Assembly (NCBI GenBank): GCA_015227615.1
Contig: JAALGZ010000012.1
Span: 434,001-498,000, forward strand
Direction: 5' to 3'
Length of the DNA: 64,000 nucleotides
Source: Labyrinthula sp. Ha
Lineage: Eukaryota > Sar > Bigyra > Labyrinthulida > Labyrinthulaceae
Position 1 is the first letter of the stretch. The number at the start of each line of letters is the position of its first letter. Under the pieces are notes generated by a model. It made no database searches. It was not told the DNA's origin and saw only the letters and a program-made list of their open reading frames with translations. A program made the position numbers and the translations under genes. This document shows positions 55,065 through 64,000 of this stretch, piece after piece.

Positions 55065-56142
55065 TCACAGAAGAAGTCTATCTAACAATTCATCCTCAAT
55101 AACTTGATCATAATGAATTTGCAAGAAGAACTCATTTCCCCCTGTGTTAAGTACACGCAAACAGGAAATGAAACCATACCTTTTACCTCGAAATAAAAGA
55201 GTTCCTCGATGCCAAACTACTCCTTTCGACTTCAGTTGCGGTAAGATTAACCTCCTGATCTGAAAAAATTCAACCATAGTAGGAGCCATATGCATCAAGT
55301 GTGATATTGGCCCAAACGCGTGCTTAAAATTTTTATCCATGTGTATAATTTGTTCAGAATTATGAGCAAGTACACCGTGACAAATGGAAACTATATAATA
55401 AGAAAAAATAAAGAAACACAGTCTTTTCTAAAGTGGCTTTCTTCTTGTGATACCAGAATAAAATCAGAAGAAAAGAAATAAGATTTGGTCGATAAGTGAT
55501 TGACTAAATATGCAACAGCAGGAAAAGAAAAATGAAAAGATGCATTATTAGCTTCTTGCTTTATAACACCCATCTGAGCTTTGGAAACAAGTAACAACTC
55601 TTCAACATTTTTTTCTTTATCTTTGAGTTTTGAATACGGAAAAAATCTTCTATGACTTTCAGATAGGTTCTAAAGTTATAAATAAGAAAAAAATACTTCA
55701 ACCTCGGTACCACTTTCTTGTTTTTCATGATATCCATATGGATAAGCAAAATCCGTATACCATCCACCTTTATTATGTCGTCTAAATATTTTTTCGCGTC
55801 CAAAGATTTGACCAAATGGGTCAATTGGTTTTCCATCTCGTTTAGTACTTCGTAGTTTTTTTAATAAACTTTGTTCCACATCTTTAGCAAAAGGACTTCG
55901 ACCATCTGCTGCACGAAGATGGGCGTGTATTGTTCTTCGGAAAGCTCCTTCTGGATGTTTCGGCTTACCACTTCTTGACCCCAGCCAAACCGCAAAACAT
56001 TCTTTTGATATTATATTTTCGTGTGTTAGATCCTATAAAGTATAATAAAATATATAAATTATACACCAAACCTATTCCGATAAGTAAAAGAGTCAAACAC
56101 ACTTCTTGAAGTCAAAAGTCTTTGTGTTCTATCATCAGTCAT
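55065..56142 (-). CDS. Expanded unknown family, copy G (intact)
   Basis: On the minus strand the exons are 56142-56065, 56032-55697, 55669-55420 and 55390-55065, giving 329 residues; the introns are 32, 27 and 29 nt. Start, exon 1, intron 1 and the first two thirds of exon 2 are practically identical to copy E, including the upstream region. From about 55826 downward it differs: FGREKIFRRHNKGGWYTDF, the linker SHRRFFPYSKLKDKE, SKAQMGVIKQEANN, FSFPAVAYLVNHLS, SICHGVLAHNSEQI, HMDKNFKHAFG, VVWHRGTLLFRGKRYGF and FFLQIHYDQVIEDELLDRL. It is therefore a mosaic of an E-like 5' part and its own 3' part, with no disruption seen. Transcription should be controlled by the same upstream sequence as E. Confidence 0.87.
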
Positions 56143-59100
56143 TATTATTTAAATTAGTATGTATCAGCAATACTATATATCAAACCGAAGTTTTGGGAGA
56201 ATTGGTTCTTACAAGGACAATATGGAAAATCTATCGGGTAATCTCTTATGGATATCGATAAACTTTAAGTTGGAATTTCCCCATTATCTTTTAGTTTTTA
56301 TACAGGATTTCCTTATTATCTGATGACATGGCATGATGTAACTTAGTGGAACAATTAATTGTACTAAGTAAACAAAAGCAGAGAATACAGATTGGAGATT
56401 GGATAGAGTCAGTTATAGGGTAAATATAGTAAGATAGATGACCGAAATTCATCATGTAACACTCGTTCATTGAGAAGAGTAAATTAAAGAGAATATAAGT
56501 GATATATTGTTGTCTTTCGAAAAAAAAAGAGGAGCATATGAAAAAAAAATACTTGGATGCTGTCCTCAGTTATTGAAAAATTTCCCCTCAACACTGTTTG
56601 CAGAAACTTTAGAGATGGCGTAGAGTCAAGCCACAGCTAAACATTTCTCAGCTACGCTAACGCTATAATTGGTTGTTGAATTTTTGGGGTTGAACGAAAA
56701 ATCCCTCGCTTCGAAGAAATGAGAAGCCATAACTTGGCGTAACATGGCAGGTTTCGATGTTCATTAGAGATTAGAGCAAAGTGACCGCTTCGATATATAG
56801 TAACAGGTTGCTGCCCATAGTTAGTATCTTCAGAAAAAAGAGAAATGCATTAAATCAAACCAAGTACAAAACTTTTAATTGATTCTGCACTATAATAATG
56901 AAGTTTAGCGGAATTTGTCATGGTAGGAAGATTACTAAAAAAAAAGTATTTTAATTGGCCTTGTTGCAGGACTTTTCTTAGTTGCGGACAGTGTATTTTG
57001 CCCCTCTTTGGCCATAGCTTAAGCGATGGCCTTTACTTTGGGTGAAGTTAGTAGCCTTTGGAGGATTGAGACTTAATTTTTATAACTATGGAGTATTCTG
57101 TATAAGTATTTTACTAATGAACTAACGAAGAAGGCAGCAAATTCCATGCCTAAATCTTGGAATACTCTGACTTTAAAGGAAATAATCGAACCAATTATCC
57201 ACTCAAGTTTCTTAAAAGAATCAGGAACAGAAGAAGGTTTGAGACAAATTTAGGTATCTTCTACTTTGCACTTTCTAATATTAGAACTCGAATGAGTAAG
57301 TCATTTTCTCAGTCTAATACACTGGTACTTACTAAGACTAAAACTGCATTTGCGTTACCAAGAAAATATACAGATTCAGGTTTTGCTGTTTTTAGAAGTA
57401 CAAAATTTTTACTGCAAACGATGAAAATTCAATTGCTGAGGAAGATAGGAGATAGTATTTTCTTGTTCTAGAGTCAAAAACTCCAAACCCTGATTAGTAG
57501 AACCAACTTGCAGTTAATTAAAATATTCAAAATGAAGGAAACAGAAAGCACGAAAAAAACTGTGGAAAGACAATTAGGTTTCGTAGATCATGTCACAAAG
57601 GGTTAAACCATGCTAATGATAATTTGTTAAGCTTCCTTAAAGATAACATATGTTCCAAGTCCGATCCCTAGTGTTTTTAAAGTTTCCTCAACTTAGGAAA
57701 CATATTTCACCGGTTCAGAGAAGAAACAAATTTGCAGAATGGGACCTGGATAAAGCAGTTAATGTGGTTAAGACATCTTTTTTTCTCTCAGGATTCCTTT
57801 AAAAATCGTATTTCACACTCTTCAATCCTGTCCAATGCAGAAAAAGAATATTCTAAGCACCTGCAAATAAAAAACTTTAAGGTCTAGATGCAGATATGGC
57901 AGATGCGCTGCTTAGAATAAGGTCTCTTAGCATAGAATCACTTCAAACATGAAGAATGTCTCGCGTTTCATGCTAAGGCACTTAATCTTAAAATATTTTG
58001 CTGTAAACACACATATTCATTTTCTCAAATTCGGTAACAAACCTCAGGTTTTTGAAATCCTCATTACCTTTCTCCTCGCTCCTTATTCGTAACCCTTGTT
58101 CTTCTACTTGTTCTATTGAATTACTCCAACTTATGTTATTAATCAAACTTATTCCTTAATGTTTGGGCTAGCGTACCCCTTTAGGAGTGACCCCAGTCTA
58201 GGCCTTCGATGAATAGGCAAATCGTTTTATATCTTCTTACGTGTTCTAAATATAAACACCTTGATGTGTGTGTAAAAGTAGACATTATTCTGTTGAAATT
58301 TTGGTTTATGTGGTACCCTGTATCTAATTTCAGTTTCTTCTCAGTTTTCTCCTGATTTTTCTTAAGTATGGAGAATCAGATTTTTGCACCTCACATATTC
58401 ATACAATGGAAAATCACAGTCCTGGAGTTTGATAAAATCAATCACTCCAAGAACATTTTTTGACTCCAGAGATGAAAAAGGATGATGCAAAGCAGGCATG
58501 TCAATATAGTGCTATTTCCTTGTTACAGGCAAGTAATGCCTATTCTAGACAAGTTAAATAATTTTACCCAAAAGACATATACAGTCCGTTTGGGATAAAT
58601 GGCACTGTGAGTTACTTAACTGTAGGAAATACTTAGGAGAATCATCAGGCTCTCCATCTCGCAGAAAACATGTCATATAAAGAACTTTGAACACTAACAT
58701 GACATTCTAAGTTAGTACTAATTGAATAATGCTGGAGGAATTTAAAACGAGAAGGGTCATCTACGGGTAAAACCTACAACGGTTCCCATAAGTTGCTTCA
58801 GTTTTCTCTTGTATAGCACCTCTATTCTAAACATTTAATTTGTTTGAGGAGTATTAGGGGATTTGTGAACATACTTCAACAAGAAATAAAACACCGTGAA
58901 ACTCAGTACCATAATACCTAATTAATATCAATATTCTGAAACCCACAAAGCTGGTCTAGGAGTTGATAAGGCTGAAGTAATGAAACAAAAAATAAAGTCA
59001 AAGAAGTACTCTATATCTTGAAATAGTACTTGTTACGTATGAAATGAATTATCAATAAAAAATAGTCCAAGATAACAACCAGATTCTTAAATTTCCAATA

Positions 59101-60066
59101 AAACACTAATATAGCACTGAAATTACACTATTAAAACAAGAATTTCATACACAACATGTGTAAAACAAACTGCAAATATACATATGAATCCCAATGAAAG
59201 TCAACCATAGGTTTACAAGACAAGTTTATCTATGAGCTCATCCTCAATGACACAACTATAATCAATTTGAAAAAAGAATTCATGTTGCCCTGAGCTGTTA
59301 ATTCTCGAGAAGGCTTTAAAAGGATATCGCTTATTTTTCAAAACTAAAGTGCCTCGGTTCCAAGCGCATCCTTTTGAGTTAACAGTAGGCATAATAAATC
59401 TTCTCACCTTAAAAATTCAACCACACTTGAAGCCAAGTGAATCAAGTGCGGAATACGTTCAAAGGTATCTTCAAAGTTTTTGTTCCTGTACAAAATTTGT
59501 TCTGAGTTAGGAGATAATACCCCGTGACAAATGTGCTCTGTGTAATATAAAATATAAAAAAGAATACTATTTCTATCAAAATATTGTTCTGCAGGTTTAG
59601 GAAGAATAAACTCTCGAGACAGATAATATGAGTTTTTTTATAAAAGGTTAACCAAATAAGCAACATCAGCAAAAAAACAAGCTAAAAGACAGCTTATTAG
59701 CTTCTTTCATACATTACACAATCTGATCGTTTGACATATGAAGCAAATTTTCAACGTTTCTGTCGTTTTCTTGTACCTTAGAATATGGAGAAAGCTTAGT
59801 ATGATTGTTCAGCACCATCTAGAGCAAAAGAAAAAATATACTATACTTGATATTCTGTACTCTGTATTTTTTTGATGGTATCCATATGGATAAGGAAAAA
59901 TAATAAGCAAACCACCTGAACCATTTTTTCTAAATGATCTTCCGCATCCAAACACCGCGGCAAAAGGATCAATAGGTCTTCCATGTGCGTCAATACTTCG
60001 TAGCTTTTTCATTAGACTTGTCTCAGCGTCTTTATCAAAAGGATTACGACCATCTGCTGCTCGAAG
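55827..60066. repeat. 4.2-kb segmental duplication, right copy
   Basis: This is the direct copy of 35671-39910, with edges inside exon 2 of copy G and exon 2 of copy H. Divergence from the left copy is very low up to about 59.5 kb and rises toward the right edge (several substitutions and a 4-bp length change near 59.86 kb). Confidence 0.9.
56143..59212. other. Duplicated 3.1-kb spacer between copies G and H
   Basis: It is nearly identical to 35987-39056, including the 104-codon frame at 57157-57471. It adds no independent information about coding potential because the copies are too similar to show selection. Confidence 0.5.
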
Positions 60067-60290
60067 ATGTGCATGTTTTGTTCTTCGGAAAGCTCCTGCT
60101 GGGTGTTTTGGTTTCTTGTTTCCAGACTGCAACCATAATACAAAACAGTCTTTCGAAATGTTATTTTCATGAGTAAGTTGCTATAAAGTAAAATATGTAA
60201 AAGCAAGTATACACCTACTGTGTTTCGATAAGTGAAAGAATTAAACACCTCGCGCGATGTCATCTAGTTATTTTAAATTTTGTTTTTTTA
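59213..60290 (-). pseudogene. Expanded unknown family, copy H (broken)
   Basis: The 3' part, up to about 60066, is the duplicate of copy F and shares its T-run frame changes and exon 3 stop. A 4-bp loss near the second intron is specific to H. The 5' part is different from F: exon 1 lacks the ATG at the usual position and the first usable ATG is at 60263 (MTSREVFNSFTYRN). Intron 1 is 32 nt (60212-60181), and exon 2 begins QLTHEN and continues NKKPKHPAGAFRRT and HLRAADGRNPF. It is thus a mosaic pseudogene, and no normal product is expected. Confidence 0.82.
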
Positions 60291-60930
60291 ATGTCAGGAT
60301 CTCTTCATAAATTAATTCTCTTCAATTTAAAGACAGAGAAACTAGAAAATCTAGTAAAACCAGATCAAGTATTAAATCATCGTTCTTGTCAAAGCTATAC
60401 CGGTAGTACTTCCATGAAAAATAGTTTTTCATAGTATTATTGAAGAAATAACAACAAAATATTTAACAGTAATATTCCGGTTATTTTATAATTGTGCTAT
60501 ATAGTCAATACAGTTAACTGAACCCAATGTTTTGTTATCCCTTGTACTTAGCGATATTATGCGTTAAGTTCGCAGTGAGACAAGAGGATCAACACGATTA
60601 TCGCAAGTCTCCACGTAAACAGGTACATTGATCTTTGACCAAAGCGCCTACCTATCAAATGGAGCAAGAAACATTAAACAAAGCCAACTTGTTTTCGAAT
60701 CGTCTATTCGCCTAAAAATATATACATCGTGTCGACCTTTATTATAGATTTTGTATCGGTACATGATTTCCAAAAAAAGTTATCTCAAACAAGAGCACAA
60801 ATTGTAAATTGAACAGAAAAGAAAAATCCAATTATGACCCAACTGCTTTGACATATTCAGACGTTTAAAAGTTTTGGAGTCCTTTGATGATGATGTATCA
60901 GGGCCATAAAGAGCAGTTGTGCCTCACTAC

Positions 60931-61252
60931 TAGGGGTGGGACTTGATTTACTGAAAATGTATCAATAAGAAATTTCCCCACCTTTTTTTCTTATTGACTG
61001 ATTCTGATAATTCGCAAATCATTTTGTTTGAGTATTGATGAGTAACTGCTAATTAATACAATGCTGTGCCACAAACCCCTGAGTCCATTGATACAAGGTC
61101 GTGTGGACCAATATATTATTGATAGTCGATTAATACTCAAAATGCAATCAGAATTAACTGATAAGAATCAAAATCCAAGTTCTTTCATTGATAATCAGAA
61201 TCAACACGACTATCAAATAATTATTGATAATTCTTATCCAATCTCACCCCTA
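60931..61252 (+). mobile_element. 322-bp non-autonomous element with hAT-like ends
   Basis: The left end TAGGGGTGGGACTTGAT and the reverse complement of the right end, TAGGGGTGAGATTGGAT, match at 14 of 17 positions, and both are followed by ATCAATAA a little further in. TAGGGGTG-type ends are typical of hAT transposons. The 8-bp flanks CTCACTAC and ATCACCAT match at five of eight, consistent with a decayed 8-bp target duplication. There is no transposase. Two more divergent relatives lie at 22063-22205 and 25375-25510. It is probably an old MITE. Confidence 0.5.
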
Positions 61253-61547
61253 ATCACCATGGTGTTTTCTCTGAGAATTAGTTCATTTCAGCTCTTTCTT
61301 CTGTGTTGCCTACCTTCTGGACGTTACTGTTCAGATACCATAATTCACGACATTCCTGTGCTTCAAGATTATTCTTCAATTATTGAAGAGGTTCAAGATA
61401 AGGTTTTGTGCAGGCTTTGGAGATCAGATGAGGAGTTAACAGGTTAGTTAAGGTCTTGTATTTACAGTTAGATTCTCTATGACCCGTTGAGCTATGTTGA
61501 GCACAGTTAAGGTGCGGGTCGCAGTGAAGTAGGCTACGTCAGATGAT

Positions 61548-61811
61548 CTAGATGTTAAGTTCTAGTTTCGGGAGAGTGAGTTGAGGTTGAGAAATGTATG
61601 TTTTTAGGGAGTGTCGTTGCGGTCTCGAGTTGTAAGGCGGGTGATTTCGGGGTTTCAGTCGGAGGTTGATGGATAATATGACTGGTTTTTCAGAGGTACT
61701 AACTTCTTCCTGTGTACTAGTCGCTCTTTGGGGTAAGATGCAGTTTCTAAGGGCTCTGAAGGTTTCCGCGGGCTGTCTGTCGAAGATATCTTCCGCGTAG
61801 CACTTCAGGGT
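61548..61811 (-). other. Coding-like 87-codon stop-free stretch without Met
   Basis: The minus strand is AC-rich and open from 61811 to 61548 (for example KCYAEDIFDRQPAETFRALR). Just upstream another short frame also looks coding (TNEEARSLETLN). No family is recognised. The unusual composition suggests a decayed gene or element. Confidence 0.25.
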
Positions 61812-63651
61812 TTAAGTGCTCTATTTGTCCTTTATTATGTTTTCGATGTTCAATTCAATGTCTCCAAGCTTCTGGCTTCTTCATTGGTAGCTTCAGCAGT
61901 ACAGCTGTTTCTAGTCAGCTTCATCCTCTTTATTTTTATTGATAAAGTAGTTAATCACACGACTAGGGATAATTTAAAAAACTCCAGAACTCACAGAAAT
62001 TACGGTAAATGGACAAAGAAAACGAATTCAAATTTCATTCATACGAAGACTTGGTGGGTTGTGAGTGGTACCGCTGAAAAAAACTAAAACCAAAATTTAA
62101 GGGGCTTTGAGAGAAGATGTTGGAATATTTGATGTCATAGTAAGGTCTTTTTTGGTAATAGAATGATTGAATTTAGGTTTTAGACTATTTAGGAAGTTGA
62201 GAAAGAACTCGAACCGGTCTGTTTCGCTTCTGACGATATAAACTGGAGCAATCCTCGACCAAACTGGAACAACTTGAGGTTAGAATTATTGTTCCACTGA
62301 TAGTGAGAAAGGTTAAGGTTTCGATGATGAAAGATAACCAAACCAGGGGTATTTAGACCTCTCGACAATTTTTGAAATTATTTTCGCTACTGCTGCCAGA
62401 GTTTTGCGAAACACTATTATACTTTCTTTCAGAGACCATGTATAGGTATTATGAGAGTTCTTATAACTGTTAAAATAGGTATTCACATTAACTAGAGTAT
62501 ATTTTAAACCGTAATGTTCATGGAACGTTCGGGAATACAAAGCATAAACGTTAAAACAAACAAAATTATAAATATTTAAGAAGTATTAGAAACAATAACA
62601 CCAAAGAAATTATAATTAAAACAATGCATAGAACAGCTATATTAACTTGGATGAAAGTAAGATTACGCTTAGGGCACATCTAAAAAGGTTTCCCAAGGGT
62701 AACAAAATATTAAGAATATGATGTGCTCGGTCTGTAAGAATATATTTTATGTTAAGTTTAAATGACCATACTGATGGAAGTATAAAAATTACGATCACAA
62801 GAGGATTATTTATCCCAATAAAAAAACACACAGAAATCCCTTCTAAAACTAAGTAATCGTTTAAGTGACTTTGGATCTATTTAAAAATATATACTTTACC
62901 AATTGAAGCAAATGACATGACTCGTGAAGTGGCTGATGTTAAGTTTTGATTATATTCCGTTCCTAGTCTTCATATTTGCATAAGAAAGGTATATCAACAA
63001 CCTTGAGATACCATAAAGAGCAATTTATTGTTGAGATGGTCTCAGGGCTTATGCTTTCAAGCTACACAAGAGATTTAATAGGAGTTACAGATGCCAGACC
63101 CAGTATAAGGGTTGTAAGATTTTTATTTAATAAGAGTTTGAATTAAAATATGATTGTATCCATAGGGCTGTTTGGAGATAAGGGTTGCAAAGCAAAGTTT
63201 ATGAAGAATTTAGCTCAAATTCTCGACAAAAAAAGAGACCTAGAATTTGTAGACTAAAGAAGATAAAAAGAGGCAGTGCTGGCTGCTATTTAAAACTAAG
63301 ACAGATATTCTTGTAACTATATTGACACCTGACGTAACCAAAAAATGATGTCGTACGCTTGCATATATGTAGTATGATATAATGATGGAAACATAAGATT
63401 TTGAAATGGTTGATGGATGAAAGATATGAAAGCTTAAGCACTTGATCAGTACTTGGGATAAGGGCTACGAAGGCTGCTGATAACAGGGATTCCTAGTTCC
63501 AGTAGAGCATAATAATTTCAAGGTAGTAGAATATTTTGAATAGAAAATTATGCAAATCTTTTTTTTACCCTTTTTCAACAAGAAACGCTGAAACTAGGCA
63601 CAAGTTAATGCCTGTAAATGACTGTAAGAATCAGAAGCGAGGCCATTTCAG

Positions 63652-63957
63652 TTAATGGAAAATACAAAAAACTAATGTAGCCAAGACTTGGTTAAAGAAA
63701 ACAAAGAATTTAAGTTTTTTTGAGCTACCTGAACAATAATGTGGATGAACAAAGCAGGTCTGGTGACTGATCATGGTAATAAGAGTTTGATAGATTAAGT
63801 ATAGTCCATGATCTGATGTGCGCAGATATGCAGAAGGTTTTGAATGGAAATGTTTCTCCTTACATGCAAGTTTTTTAGAATTAATAATTGTATTGATGTT
63901 ACACTCTGTTAAACTATTAATAAGAATAACAAGTCTGTAAAATTTTACGTCTAACAC
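63652..63957 (-). other. Open frame of 101 codons, uncertain
   Basis: This frame begins without an ATG and contains a GTAGCT...AAG string that could be an intron of about the usual size. Its composition is compatible with coding, but there is no motif. Confidence 0.18.
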
Positions 63958-64000
63958 AACTAATATTATGACTTTTTTACCGCTATTGTCTTAGCTTTCT

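Larger units (their letters stand above)
60291..64000. other. 3.7-kb gene-poor right end
   Basis: It contains the best-preserved member of the dispersed repeat family (60931-61252) and a GC-richer coding-like minus-strand stretch at 61548-61811. A 101-codon minus-strand frame at 63652-63957 has no standard start and no motif. The rest shows nothing. Confidence 0.45.

Noticed and set aside
1-64000. tRNA or rRNA genes
   Set aside because: I looked for GGTTCGANTCC-type B boxes and cloverleaf-like strings and found none convincing; no rRNA-like conserved core was seen.
1-64000. Reassigned stop codons (ciliate-like code) to go with the tiny introns
   Set aside because: Intact family genes and the host block are free of internal TAA, TAG and TGA and end at each of them; Gln uses CAA and CAG. 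The standard code fits.

Overview
The window looks like nuclear DNA of a microbial eukaryote with an AT-rich genome, the standard genetic code and very short spliceosomal introns. Every intron placed by reading frame and paralogue comparison is about 27-34 nt (GT...AG, T-rich, usually ending TAG). The lineage is not resolved. No rRNA, tRNA, telomere repeat, CRISPR array or bacterial-style operon was recognised.

Layout. 1-3.2 kb holds no convincing gene. 3.2-7.8 kb is a compact block of four host genes: a two-repeat Myb-like protein, an HSL-type alpha/beta hydrolase with two 29-nt introns, an unknown minus-strand gene whose stop interlocks with the hydrolase stop, and an unknown plus-strand gene 65 bp from the start of that minus-strand gene. 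From 7.8 kb onward the window is gene-poor and is dominated by eight copies (A-H) of one unrecognised family at about 14.4, 18.6, 23.5, 33.0, 34.9, 39.1, 55.1 and 59.2 kb. Each copy has four exons and three tiny introns at fixed positions. Intact copies encode 328-329 residues, with a conserved basic N-terminal domain and a C-terminal half that I read as possibly PAS-like. A, B, C, E and G look intact; D, F and H are broken. A is on the plus strand and the rest are on the minus strand. A 4.2-kb segment running from inside E to inside F is repeated almost identically from inside G to inside H.

Between F and G sits a young Ty3/Gypsy-type LTR element with a chromodomain (43756-53483; 291-bp LTRs with one difference seen, 4-bp target duplication). 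Its base composition is clearly richer in GC and in GCG codons than the host's. Besides Gag, protease, reverse transcriptase, RNase H, integrase and chromodomain it carries a SANT/Myb-like segment and an MT-A70-type adenine methyltransferase module (DPPW motif). This is the most unusual feature of the window.

The intergenic deserts contain short coding-like islands, a small divergent repeat family with hAT-like ends, and a few candidate small genes with size-matched introns. These are listed at low confidence.
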